A stretch of 64,000 bases of DNA from Paludibacter sp. (GTDB lineage: Bacteria > Bacteroidota > Bacteroidia > Bacteroidales > Paludibacteraceae). The notes beneath the pieces are model-generated. The model worked only from the letters and a program-made list of their open reading frames with translations, was not told the DNA's origin and made no database searches. Shown piece after piece: positions 35,359 to 44,065 of this stretch. The translations under genes and the position numbers were made by a program. The stretch is taken from contig JAFLKK010000001.1 of the NCBI GenBank assembly GCA_019163375.1, positions 230,638 through 294,637 on the forward strand, given 5' to 3'. Position 1 is the stretch's first letter. Each line of letters opens with the position of its first letter.

Positions 35359-37920
35359 TTAGAAGTCAAGATTTACAGTCATTGAAAATACACGTGGACG
35401 TGGGTAAAGACCATAATCTATCCCATTGGAAATCTCAGGATCAACACCTTTGTATTTGGTCATTGTAAATACATTCTGCACTGTGGCTCCAACTTTTAAA
35501 TTTACACCTTTTGCAATTTCGCCAACATTATATCCAAGTGTGACATTATCTAATTTCAAGAACGAGGCGTTTTCTACAAAATAACTTGATTGGCTTTGAA
35601 CGGCTTTGAATCCGGTATGCAAGTAGTCGGAGGGTTTGTTGAAAATGATGTTTGCGTTCAGATCTGCAGCGTGTTCATTATAAGCATTGATCGCATTATA
35701 TACATAATTCCCTATACTTGCTCTGAACAAGCACCCGGCACTCCATTTTTTGTAATTTATTTGAGTCCCAAAATTGAACAGCATATCGGGTGCATAGGAA
35801 TGAAACCTGATTTGATCACTCCAATTTATCTGGGCATCTCCATTAATGTCTTCGTATAAACCCTCTAACGGTTTCCCACTAGTGTCATAAATTTGTTTCA
35901 TTACAAAAAACATTTTGGGTTGATAGCCGGCTTGTGTTATTTTTATCCTGTCCTCAAATAGGCTAATTAGCTCACTTGATTGATTTCCTGATGTTCCAAA
36001 ATCTAACCATTTAGTTTTCGTATAATCAAAGTTGAGGTTTATAGTCCAGTGCAGATTTTTGGTACTAATGGGTGTTGCGTTTACCGAAAACTCAATACCA
36101 TGTTTTGAACTGTTTCCTGTGTTTATGATATTTGATTGGGACGTGGTTACAATGAGCATAGTAGGAACTGAGATGTTCGTATTGCTAATATAATAGTTTA
36201 CGCTTGTATTAATTCGGTTTTTAAGTAATCCGAATTTTATTTCCAGGTTATACATTTTGGAAGTTTCCCATCCATAATAAAAAATATCAGTTGGTTGTTT
36301 GTATTGCGAATATCCTGTATAATATCCTAACTCATTGTTCGAAATTCTACCGGACTGATAAGTCATCCCATACCCGGCAATAAGTTGCAAATAATTAATG
36401 GCTTTATTCCATCTCAGATTTTCATTGCCCAATAAATTGTACCCAATACTATATGCCGGTAATATTATAGAGCGAATGTCAGAGCCGAAGATTACGCTTC
36501 CTTCACGGCGCAATGACCCCGATAGCCAATATTTTGAATCGAAATCTAATCTAATCATGCCATATGATGATGTCTGATTTGGACCCTCGTGAGTTGTGTA
36601 AGAATATCCTCTCAGATCATCACCATTTGTGAAACCGGAATAAACAGAATCTTTATTTGTAATACTTTCGTAACCAACTACTGCTAGCAAACTACATTTC
36701 ATAACAGGTATGAACTTCTTGTAATTGAGATTGGCATTGAGATAACCTCGGGAATGATGTTCAAAATAGCTGGTTATAAAGCCCAGCTTTATTTCTGAAC
36801 CATCACCTGTCGAAACATCTGAACCGAAGTGTAGGCTAGCAGTTATGTCGGGCAAAAAATGAAGTCGGTATCGAATATCAATGTCCGTCAGCCGTCTGGT
36901 TACATTACTGGTGTTTTTTCTTTGTTTCAATATTCCCAGCGGGTTGAGAAGAAATCCATTGTATGGTTCGTTGAATCCACTATAGTTTGAATTTTTTGAA
37001 AATACGGCGAGTGTAGGATTGAATTTCTGCGCAGAAGAAATTGCTTCGGTGTCAGCAAATCTATTATTGTTAGCTGTTCCCATCAAGTGTATTCCCAATT
37101 GTAGGTAATTGTTGAAAAAACTTGGACGGACATTTAGATTTGCTGTCAACCGGTTGGTATTGTCCGTTTTTAAAATACCGTCCTGATTCAAATAACCAAT
37201 TGATGCAGTTATTGGTACGTTTTTTATTGGTTCAGCGCTGATGCTAATGTGATTATCGGTAGCAAATGCAGTTTGATAAATAACCTTGTCCCAATCGGTG
37301 GATTCCAATCCGAGCAATGCTTTTTGCTCGGTAGAGCCTTGTGTGTTGATGAAGTTGCGATACTGTTCGGCTGTAAGTACTTTAGAATGGGCGGAAGGCG
37401 TTTGAAGTGCATTGGTAGTAGAAAAATTAATCTTAAGTTTCCCAGGTTGCGGTTTTTTGGTATTTATTAGTATCACTCCGTTGGATCCAGTACCATAAAC
37501 TGAAGTTTGATATGCGTCCTTCAAAATGGTAATTGTCTCGATGTCATTAGGGTTTATCAAGCTATTAAAGTTATACCTGTTTCCTTGGATTCCTTTTGTG
37601 TCCAGAGGCATGCCATCCAACACAATTAATGGATCGTTATTCCCAGACACAGAACCACCTCCACGAACTCTGATGGAATTACCACTTGTTGGCGAACCAT
37701 TATTACTTATAACTTGAACACCCGGTACTTTCCCGGTTATCAATTGTTCAAATGATGTGACCAAACCGTTATACTTCTCAAAGCTTATTGTTTTTTCGGT
37801 CGGGTCATTTGTTCTGATACTGTCTGTTTTTTGTGGTTCACTAGCACTGGCTGCTATTGGGTGTAGAATGCTAATGCATACGTATATTAAGAAGGACAAT
37901 GTGCCAACTGATTTTTTCAT
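35359..37920 (-). CDS. Orphan SusC-like TonB-dependent receptor, lacking the N-terminal extension domain
   Basis: From the ATG at 37920 the protein has 853 residues and a signal peptide ending near AASASE; the upstream ATG at 38031 gives a 37-residue non-signal tail and is less likely. Plug (IRVRGGGSV and NPNDIETITILKDAYQTSVYG) and barrel match the galactan SusC closely and the end VFSMTVNLDF is nearly the same. Unlike that protein it has no carboxypeptidase-like domain, and no susD is adjacent. Two almost identical terminators bound it. It could be a transporter for related glycans, a decayed duplicate, or an imported gene; its frame is intact. Confidence 0.85.
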   Translation of the reverse strand: MKKSVGTLSFLIYVCISILHPIAASASEPQKTDSIRTNDPTEKTISFEKYNGLVTSFEQLITGKVPGVQVISNNGSPTSGNSIRVRGGGSVSGNNDPLIVLDGMPLDTKGIQGNRYNFNSLINPNDIETITILKDAYQTSVYGTGSNGVILINTKKPQPGKLKINFSTTNALQTPSAHSKVLTAEQYRNFINTQGSTEQKALLGLESTDWDKVIYQTAFATDNHISISAEPIKNVPITASIGYLNQDGILKTDNTNRLTANLNVRPSFFNNYLQLGIHLMGTANNNRFADTEAISSAQKFNPTLAVFSKNSNYSGFNEPYNGFLLNPLGILKQRKNTSNVTRRLTDIDIRYRLHFLPDITASLHFGSDVSTGDGSEIKLGFITSYFEHHSRGYLNANLNYKKFIPVMKCSLLAVVGYESITNKDSVYSGFTNGDDLRGYSYTTHEGPNQTSSYGMIRLDFDSKYWLSGSLRREGSVIFGSDIRSIILPAYSIGYNLLGNENLRWNKAINYLQLIAGYGMTYQSGRISNNELGYYTGYSQYKQPTDIFYYGWETSKMYNLEIKFGLLKNRINTSVNYYISNTNISVPTMLIVTTSQSNIINTGNSSKHGIEFSVNATPISTKNLHWTINLNFDYTKTKWLDFGTSGNQSSELISLFEDRIKITQAGYQPKMFFVMKQIYDTSGKPLEGLYEDINGDAQINWSDQIRFHSYAPDMLFNFGTQINYKKWSAGCLFRASIGNYVYNAINAYNEHAADLNANIIFNKPSDYLHTGFKAVQSQSSYFVENASFLKLDNVTLGYNVGEIAKGVNLKVGATVQNVFTMTKYKGVDPEISNGIDYGLYPRPRVFSMTVNLDF

Positions 37921-38012
37921 AAAACTGAATGATTGTTGTATGTGTGAAATAAAACGGTTGTTTATTAAGAGTCTACAAATATAATCTTTTTTGTTCGTAA
38001 AATAATTATTTT

Positions 38013-38069
38013 TTAAACAAAAACCCCGCATTGTACAACGACAATGCGGGGTGGAAGTTAGGTGTGATA
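38013..38069 (-). terminator. Terminator of the DUF6261 gene, copy 2 of the 57-bp direct repeat
   Basis: On the minus strand the stem CCCCGCATTGT with its complement is followed by TTTTTGTTT. It starts 7 bp after the DUF6261 stop. One base differs from the copy at 35293-35349 (38024 versus 35304). Confidence 0.9.
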
Positions 38070-38076
38070 AATAAAA

Positions 38077-38841
38077 TTACGGCTTTGGATCAATCGGTGC
38101 TTCTACACTTATGTCTTTGCCGGCTATGCGGCGGCTTTCGCGACCTTTCAACATTGTTTTATAGTAGGTTATCAGTTCGTTCAACTCCTTAGCGGGCGTC
38201 ACATAATCCAGTTCTTCGTACTCCGAACTACAGAATTCGATAGCGTCGAAGAACGACACCAATGTTTTGTCGGATACTCTGCGAATGGTATGTGTGTTGA
38301 TTATTTCCGACATCGAACTTTCTTCTACTCGCACCATAAATTTCGATGCAAACTCGGTGTTTACTGTGCGCAGTTGGTCGATGAATAAGGCCAGATTTGT
38401 TGCTGTGATGGCTGCCATCACATTGGCATTGGTGGAAATGTCTACCAAGAAATCATTGAGTCGTTTTGTTTCGGCACTGTAACCGGCCTCGGCAATGTCG
38501 CGACCATGTTTATCCAACAACCGTTTGAGTATCTCCACATGTGGAGCCAATGATTTTATTCCCGATTTTTCGAGAGTTTTTACCATCGAAACAAATGTAC
38601 TAAACAGATTGTCGCGCTGCACGTCCAAATCGCGTATCATGTTACTGTAGGCGCTACTTAAATCCTGTGCCCTGATTTTGTCCAATTCGGGAGTCAGAGC
38701 CACAACCCTGTCGAACGATTTGCGGAGTTGCAATGCATCTGCATCATACTTCAAAAAAATGGCAACCAGTTGACTGATAAACATTGTGTACTCACTGTTG
38801 CGGAGAGATTTAAATGCTAAGCGGGAAATTCTTACATGCAT
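38077..38841 (-). CDS. DUF6261 family protein
   Basis: A 254-residue soluble, mostly helical protein without signal peptide or catalytic motif. The pattern (start with FKSLRNSEYTMFISQLVAIF, a long helical middle with DALQLRKSFDRVVAL, and a basic end ESRRIAGKDI) is that of DUF6261, a family found in Bacteroidales. Function unknown. Relatives often occur as several paralogues next to mobile or variable regions. Its terminator is the repeat shared with the orphan SusC gene downstream. Confidence 0.75.
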   Translation of the reverse strand: MHVRISRLAFKSLRNSEYTMFISQLVAIFLKYDADALQLRKSFDRVVALTPELDKIRAQDLSSAYSNMIRDLDVQRDNLFSTFVSMVKTLEKSGIKSLAPHVEILKRLLDKHGRDIAEAGYSAETKRLNDFLVDISTNANVMAAITATNLALFIDQLRTVNTEFASKFMVRVEESSMSEIINTHTIRRVSDKTLVSFFDAIEFCSSEYEELDYVTPAKELNELITYYKTMLKGRESRRIAGKDISVEAPIDPKP

Positions 38842-39034
38842 AATTGTGTTTTTTAGTAGTTAGTATTAGTATTCGGTTAAGGCAAAAATAGAATATTATT
38901 TTCAATATATTGCATGCAAATAATGGGCGATTAACGTTTTTTATTTTTGCTTAAATATAAAACGTGATGTTTCAAAAATATAGTTAAACCGGAGCAAATC
39001 TCCAAAAGGGTCATTTTGAACGATTTTTTGATAG

Positions 39035-39096
39035 CTCAGCCCAAATTGGGATTTACCCAACTTTTTTTCCGGCGAGCTGTCCCAACTTGGGCTGAG
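39035..39096 (+). repeat. Hairpin with 17-bp arms upstream of DUF1015
   Basis: CTCAGCCCAAATTGGGA (39035-39051) and its complement (39080-39096) match with one mismatch around a 28-nt loop. Each arm also contains the short palindrome CCCAA-TTGGG. The remainder of the 38842-39238 gap shows no gene. It may be a REP-like sequence. Confidence 0.7.
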
Positions 39097-39193
39097 GGGA
39101 TGAATTATTCAGCTTTAGGTAAACCTTCGGTGATATTTAGGTTGTTTGCTTTTTCCGGTTTATTTCACTATCCACTTTTTAAAACTTTTTCCG

Positions 39194-39201
39194 TACATTT
39201 G
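39194..39201 (+). promoter_or_regulatory. Predicted -7 box for the DUF1015 gene
   Basis: TACATTTG matches TAnnTTTG and lies 37 bp upstream of the start codon. No good -33 element is visible. Confidence 0.5.
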
Positions 39202-39238
39202 TGCTTCAAAATGAAAAACACACATAAAAGTATATATC

Positions 39239-40486
39239 ATGGCTATTATCAAACCCTTTAAGGGCATTCGTCCTCCTCAACATCTGGTAGAAAAAGTGGC
39301 TTCGCGCCCGTACGATGTGCTGAATTCCGAAGAAGCACGCACCGAAGCTGAAGGAAATGCATTGTCGCTTTACCATATCATTAAACCCGAAATAGATTTT
39401 GAACCGGGAACCGACGAGCACGAAGAAAAAGTATATAATAAAGCGGCTGAAAATTTCGCAAAATTCCGCGCCGAAGGTTGGCTGCTGCAGGACGAAGTGG
39501 AGAAATACTACGTGTATGCTCAAACCATGAACGGAAAAACACAATACGGTCTGGTTGTTTGTGCCAATGTGGATGATTATTTGAATGAAAATATCAAAAA
39601 GCATGAACTGACCCGTCGCGATAAAGAAGAAGACCGCATGAAACACGTGCGTGTAAACAACGCTAATATCGAACCTGTATTTTTTGCTTATCCACATCAG
39701 GATGAATTGGATGCTATCGTCAGCGAAGTGATAAAAGGAGCACCTATTTATGACTTTGTAGCTGATGGCGACGGTTTTGGTCACCATTTCTGGGTGATTG
39801 AAAACCCCGAAACCAATGCCCGTATCACCGAGTTATTTGCCGATATTCCGTCGCTTTATATTGCCGATGGTCATCACCGTAGTGCCGCGGCTGCTTTGGT
39901 GGGCGACGAAAAACGCCGCCAAAACCCGAACCACACCGGTGACGAAGAATACAATTATTTTATGGCGGTTTGTTTCCCCGATAATCAATTGAACATTATC
40001 GATTACAACCGCGTGGTGAAAGATTTGAACAACCTCACCGACGAAGAGTTTCTGGCTAAACTATCCGTAAATTTTGATGTGGAATTGAAAGGATCGGAAA
40101 TTTATAAGCCTGCTAAGTTGCACAACTTTGCCATCTATTTGTCGGGCAACTGGTACTCACTTACCGCCAAAGCCGGAACGTACAACGATAATGACCCGAT
40201 TGGCGTATTGGACGTCACCATATCTTCGAATCTTATTTTGGATGAAGTGCTTGGTATCAAAGATCTTCGCAGCGACAAACGGATCGATTTCGTAGGTGGC
40301 ATTCGTGGACTTGGCGAGTTGCAAAAACGGGTGGATAGCGGCGAAATGCGTGTGGCACTGGCACTGTATGCAGTTTCTATGCAACAACTGATCGACATTG
40401 CCGATTCGGGAAACATCATGCCTCCAAAAACTACCTGGTTCGAACCAAAATTACGTTCGGGACTGGTTATTCATGAATTAGCCTAA
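39239..40486 (+). CDS. DUF1015 family protein
   Basis: A 415-residue cytoplasmic protein with the DUF1015 start IIKPFKGIRPPQHLVEKVASRPYDV, the conserved YIADGHHRSAAA block near residue 210 (a ParB-like/SerK-like active-site feature) and a PPKTTWFEPKLRSGLV end. The family has been linked to serine metabolism by its frequent neighbourhood with serA/serC and by an ADP-dependent serine kinase relationship; the neighbours here do not show this. The start is chosen at the first ATG after the promoter. Heptamer repeats begin 4 bp after the stop. Confidence 0.92.
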   Translation: MAIIKPFKGIRPPQHLVEKVASRPYDVLNSEEARTEAEGNALSLYHIIKPEIDFEPGTDEHEEKVYNKAAENFAKFRAEGWLLQDEVEKYYVYAQTMNGKTQYGLVVCANVDDYLNENIKKHELTRRDKEEDRMKHVRVNNANIEPVFFAYPHQDELDAIVSEVIKGAPIYDFVADGDGFGHHFWVIENPETNARITELFADIPSLYIADGHHRSAAAALVGDEKRRQNPNHTGDEEYNYFMAVCFPDNQLNIIDYNRVVKDLNNLTDEEFLAKLSVNFDVELKGSEIYKPAKLHNFAIYLSGNWYSLTAKAGTYNDNDPIGVLDVTISSNLILDEVLGIKDLRSDKRIDFVGGIRGLGELQKRVDSGEMRVALALYAVSMQQLIDIADSGNIMPPKTTWFEPKLRSGLVIHELA

Positions 40487-40490
40487 ACTT

Positions 40491-40532
40491 CAGTCAACAG
40501 TCAACAGTTATCAGTCAGCAGTAATCAGTAAC
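40491..40532 (+). repeat. Heptamer tandem repeat, 6 units (CAGTCAA-type)
   Basis: CAGTCAA, CAGTCAA, CAGTTAT, CAGTCAG, CAGTAAT and CAGTAAC follow each other directly after the DUF1015 stop. The first four bases CAGT are invariant, and only the last three vary. Confidence 0.85.
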
Positions 40533-40562
40533 TGATAATCGGTATTTAATAGGAAATAAATA

Positions 40563-40645
40563 ATGTAGTGTTTTTTAGTGAAGCATTATACGATACGGTG
40601 GCAACCTTAAGCCCCGTCGGCTAACGGAGATGTGAATTTCTACGT
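40563..40645 (+). other. Possible structured RNA upstream of the porE-like gene
   Basis: An 83-nt GC-richer segment in an AT-rich gap. A 6-bp closing stem (ATGTAG 40563-40568 with CTACGT 40640-40645, one G-U pair) encloses two small hairpins, GGT-GGCA-ACC and CCGT-CGGCTA-ACGG. It is flanked by heptamer arrays on both sides. The shape resembles a multi-branched regulatory RNA but I do not recognise the class, and stems this short could be chance. Confidence 0.35.
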
Positions 40646-40680
40646 TTTTGAAAATAAAAATGCAATATCATATTCTTTCT

Positions 40681-40772
40681 TACTGTTTACTGATAACTGT
40701 TTACTGATAACTAAAAAAAAACTGTTTACTGATAACTGCTGACTGTTTACTGATAACTGATAACTGATAACT
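40681..40772 (+). repeat. Heptamer tandem repeats (TACTGAT / AACTGAT-type)
   Basis: TACTGTT, TACTGAT, AACTGTT, TACTGAT and similar 7-mers run through 40681-40712, are broken by a run of A residues, and resume to 40772, ending with three AACTGAT/AACTGAA units. The array ends 8 bp before the porE-like start codon. Confidence 0.85.
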
Positions 40773-40780
40773 GAAAAAGC

Positions 40781-42769
40781 ATGCGTACAAAATTATCGAC
40801 ATTTCTTGTTTTGTTGTTTGCAGTTTTGCTGTTGCAAGGCTGTAGCCTTAAGTCGCGCATCAAAAATGCCGATAAACGGTTTGCCATTGGCGAGTATTTT
40901 GCTGCCGGCAATTTGTACAAAAAAGTGTATTATAAAATACCTTCGAGCGATAAAGCTCTGCGGGCACGCATTGCCTTTCAGCAAGGGGAGTGCAATCGGT
41001 TGATAAATAATAATCGCGCCGTTCAGGCCTATGCCAATGCTATTCGCAGTCTGTACTCCGATAGTATTGTGTTTTTGCGCTATGCTCAGGTGTTGCAACG
41101 TGCCGGAAGGTACGATGATGCTATTAAAAATTATACCATCTATTTGAAGAAAGACAGCGCGAGTCTTCTGGCCAAAAATGGTATTTATGCTTCGAAGCAA
41201 ATTGCTAAATGGAAAAACGAGGCCACTCGCTATACCGTTCGCAAGGCCGATTTATTTAATACACGTAACAACGATAATTTTAGTCCTGCTTTCTTGGGAG
41301 CTGAAGGCGATGCGTTGATATTTACTTCGTCGCGTCAGTTCAATAAGCAGATCTTGCAAAAGAACAATACCATTACCGGTTTGCCCAATAACAATTTGTT
41401 TATCTCCAAAAAGAATGTGGCGGGCAAATGGGAGAAACCTTATATTTTGGATGGCGAAATAAATACTGTTGATGGTGATGAAGGCATCTGCTCTTTTAGC
41501 TCCGATGGCAAAGTGATGTACTTCACCTGTGCCCGTCAGGTACTGGACAGAGAGGTGGGTGTTGAGATTTATTCTTCCAACCGCGCGGGTGGAACATGGA
41601 GTACTCCGCAAAAATTAAATGTGTTTGCTGATAGTACCATCTCGGTAGCTCATCCTGCTTTTTCGCCCGACGGACAAACGCTTTACTTTGTTTCTGATGC
41701 CAAAAAAGGAAAAGGAGGAAAAGATATATGGAAAGCAACGCTCCTGAATGGCGAATGCAAAGATATAGAGAATATGGGTGACCAAATAAATACGCCCGGC
41801 GATGAAATGTTCCCGGTTGTGCGGGCAAATGGTACGCTGTACTTCTCGTCCAACGGATTACCAGGTTTTGGAGGCCTGGATATTTTTAAAGCCGAACCGC
41901 AAAAAGATGGAAACTGGTTGGTTTCCAATATGGGTACGCCGGTGAACTCTTTTGAGGATGATTTTGGGATGACCTTCCAAGGTAATGCAGAGAAAGGTTT
42001 CTTTTCGTCCAATAGAACGGATTTTAAAGGATACGATGCTATCTGGAGTTTCGAATTGCCCGATCTGGCCTATATCCTCGAAGGAAAAGTGGTGGACGAA
42101 AAAGGGGATGCTATTCCCGATGCCAGCGTTCGTCTGGTAAGTAACAGTGGTGTAAATGCCCGCGTTCAGACCAAAAAAGACGGTACGTATCGTCTCAAGT
42201 TGGATAAAGATATGGAATGCGTGATGTTGGTTACGGCGCGTGGTTATCTCAATCAAAAAGGGGTGCTTTCTACGCAAGGACTTACTGCCAGCAAGACTTT
42301 TAATCTCGACTTCAAACTGTCGAGCATATCCAAACCTGTCCAGATGGATAATATCTTTTACGAGTTTGGTAAATGGGATTTAACGTCATCTTCCACCACC
42401 GACTTACAGTCTTTGGTGAAACTGTTGACTGATAATCCGAATATAACGATTGAGATTGCATCGCACACCGACTTTGTGGGTACCAATGCTGCCAATCTTA
42501 TTTTAGCAGAAAAGAGAGCCAAATCGGTAGTCAACTATCTGGTTGCGGCCGGCATTGCTGCCGATAGACTTACACTGGTGGGCTATGGCGAAGATAAACC
42601 GGTGGTGGTAGATGCCACTGTTGCGAAGAAGTATCCATTCCTGAAAGTGAACGATGTACTGGACGAAGCCTATGTGCTTAAACTGACTCCCGATCAACAG
42701 GAAAAAGCCAATCAGATTAATCGTCGTACCGAATTCAGAGTGGTGAAAACAACTTATAAGCTTTACTAG
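40781..42769 (+). CDS. PorE-like OmpA-family lipoprotein (TPR, PD40, CRD, OmpA)
   Basis: A 662-residue outer-membrane lipoprotein, lipobox LLQGC with Cys21. Domains in order: TPR repeats (about 25-130), a PD40/WD40-like propeller (about 150-405, strands such as FSPDGQTLYFVSD), a carboxypeptidase-regulatory-like domain (430-505) and a C-terminal OmpA peptidoglycan-binding domain (520-662, ending NRRTEFRVV). This order and length match PorE of the type IX secretion system of Porphyromonas, which ties the secretion ring to peptidoglycan. Paralogues with the same layout exist in Bacteroidota, and no other secretion gene is in the window, so PorE identity is probable rather than certain. Confidence 0.82.
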   Translation: MRTKLSTFLVLLFAVLLLQGCSLKSRIKNADKRFAIGEYFAAGNLYKKVYYKIPSSDKALRARIAFQQGECNRLINNNRAVQAYANAIRSLYSDSIVFLRYAQVLQRAGRYDDAIKNYTIYLKKDSASLLAKNGIYASKQIAKWKNEATRYTVRKADLFNTRNNDNFSPAFLGAEGDALIFTSSRQFNKQILQKNNTITGLPNNNLFISKKNVAGKWEKPYILDGEINTVDGDEGICSFSSDGKVMYFTCARQVLDREVGVEIYSSNRAGGTWSTPQKLNVFADSTISVAHPAFSPDGQTLYFVSDAKKGKGGKDIWKATLLNGECKDIENMGDQINTPGDEMFPVVRANGTLYFSSNGLPGFGGLDIFKAEPQKDGNWLVSNMGTPVNSFEDDFGMTFQGNAEKGFFSSNRTDFKGYDAIWSFELPDLAYILEGKVVDEKGDAIPDASVRLVSNSGVNARVQTKKDGTYRLKLDKDMECVMLVTARGYLNQKGVLSTQGLTASKTFNLDFKLSSISKPVQMDNIFYEFGKWDLTSSSTTDLQSLVKLLTDNPNITIEIASHTDFVGTNAANLILAEKRAKSVVNYLVAAGIAADRLTLVGYGEDKPVVVDATVAKKYPFLKVNDVLDEAYVLKLTPDQQEKANQINRRTEFRVVKTTYKLY

Positions 42770-42888
42770 ACAAAAGATCAAAGACAAAAGATTAAAGACA
42801 AAAGATCAAAGACAAAAGATTAAAGAAAAAAGATCAAAGACAAAAGATCAAAGACAAAAGATCAAAGACAAAAGATTAAAGACAAAAA
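42770..42888 (+). repeat. Heptamer tandem repeat, 17 units (ACAAAAG / ATCAAAG)
   Basis: Seventeen consecutive 7-mers begin at the base after the porE-like stop. They alternate ACAAAAG with ATCAAAG or ATTAAAG, so the longer unit is 14 bp. This is the longest and least degraded array in the window. Confidence 0.92.
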
Positions 42889-43038
42889 AATAGCTGGGAA
42901 TTGCTTGAGTTTTGCTGTTAGGAAGTAAAAATAAATAATATCCTATGACATTATAAATATGCCCCGAAGCGTAACTTGGGGGATGAAGCAAATAAATATC
43001 CAGACATTTTCTTATTAACTCGTCAACTAACTATAGAA

Positions 43039-43833
43039 ATGAAACAATATACCGACTTATTAAACCGTGTTTTAGCGGAAGGCGTACGCAAAGAAGATCG
43101 TACAGGGACAGGAACGATAAGTGTCTTTGGTCATCAAATGCGCTTTAATATGGACGAGGGTTTTCCTTGTCTTACCACAAAAAAACTGCACCTCAAATCC
43201 ATTATCCACGAGTTGTTGTGGTTTTTGAATGGGGATACGAATGTAAAATACCTGAATGATAACGGTGTGCGTATATGGAACGAGTGGGCCGACGAAAAAG
43301 GCGATCTGGGTCATATCTATGGTTATCAGTGGCGCTCATGGCCCGACTATAATGGCGGACATATTGACCAAATTTCGGAAGTGGTGAATACCATTAAGAA
43401 TAATCCCGATTCGCGTCGTATCATTGTTAGTGCATGGAATGTGGCGGATATACCAAATATGAATTTACCACCCTGTCATGCTTTCTTCCAGTTTTATGTA
43501 GCTGATGGTCGATTGAGCCTACAACTCTACCAACGCAGTGCGGATATTTTCCTGGGCGTGCCGTTTAATATCGCTTCGTATGCCTTGTTGCTGCAAATGA
43601 TGGCGCAGGTTACGGGTCTCAAAGCCGGTGACTTTGTTCATACGCTGGGCGATGCGCATATTTATACAAATCACATGGAGCAGGTTCAGTTGCAATTGTC
43701 GCGCGAACCCCGTCATTTACCAACGATGAACATCAATCCGGACGTAAAGGATATCTTTGCATTTCAGGCTTCTGACTTCGAATTGGTTAATTATAACCCT
43801 CATCCTCACATCAAAGGAATCGTAGCGGTGTGA
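43039..43833 (+). CDS. thyA: Thymidylate synthase
   Basis: ThyA methylates dUMP to dTMP with methylenetetrahydrofolate, producing dihydrofolate. The ATG at 43039 gives 264 residues, exactly the E. coli length, whereas the in-frame ATG at 42976 adds an unrelated tail. The nucleophile is Cys146 in [11 protein letters not shown], the phosphate-binding Arg21 is in EDRTGTGT, and [17 protein letters not shown] is intact. It is followed by folA, which recycles the dihydrofolate; the two have separate signals, a terminator and a promoter overlapping each other between them. Confidence 0.97.
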   Translation: MKQYTDLLNRVLAEGVRKEDRTGTGTISVFGHQMRFNMDEGFPCLTTKKLHLKSIIHELLWFLNGDTNVKYLNDNGVRIWNEWADEKGDLGHIYGYQWRSWPDYNGGHIDQISEVVNTIKNNPDSRRIIVSAWNVADIPNMNLPPCHAFFQFYVADGRLSLQLYQRSADIFLGVPFNIASYALLLQMMAQVTGLKAGDFVHTLGDAHIYTNHMEQVQLQLSREPRHLPTMNINPDVKDIFAFQASDFELVNYNPHPHIKGIVAV

Positions 43834-43885
43834 TGAGCAATATATTACATTTTTATGTAATAATAAATACAAATTATTAGGCAAG

Positions 43886-43920
43886 CTAAATGGATAATCA
43901 TCTTTGATTATCCATTTTTT
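43886..43920 (+). terminator. Rho-independent terminator of thyA
   Basis: Stem AAATGGATAATCA and its complement with a short TCTT-type loop and a run of seven T residues. The folA promoter overlaps its 3' half. Confidence 0.88.
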
Positions 43921-43932
43921 TGTGTATTTTTG
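43901..43932 (+). promoter_or_regulatory. Promoter of folA (TTTG-N20-TATTTTTG), overlapping the thyA terminator
   Basis: -33 TTTG at 43901-43904 and -7 TATTTTTG at 43925-43932 with a 20-bp spacer fit the housekeeping consensus. The -33 element lies in the descending stem of the thyA terminator. The leader to folA would be about 127 nt. Confidence 0.72.
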
Positions 43933-44065
43933 CCATTCCGTCTGAAAAAGACAAATGTTTCGACCGCAATAGCTCCTTTTGTGGAGTTTTTGATTGAAAC
44001 GTGTTTTTAGTCTTTATATTTTATTGCAATCACACCTTATTTTGGTTTTAAATTAATAGATACTT

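Noticed and set aside
39016..39261. 81-codon plus-strand frame upstream of the DUF1015 gene
   Set aside because: It crosses the hairpin element and the predicted DUF1015 promoter and overlaps the DUF1015 start in another frame.
40563..40645. SAM riboswitch
   Set aside because: GGCAACC and GCTAA look similar to parts of SAM-I, but the conserved kink-turn and P1 sequences are missing and the downstream gene has no link to methionine.
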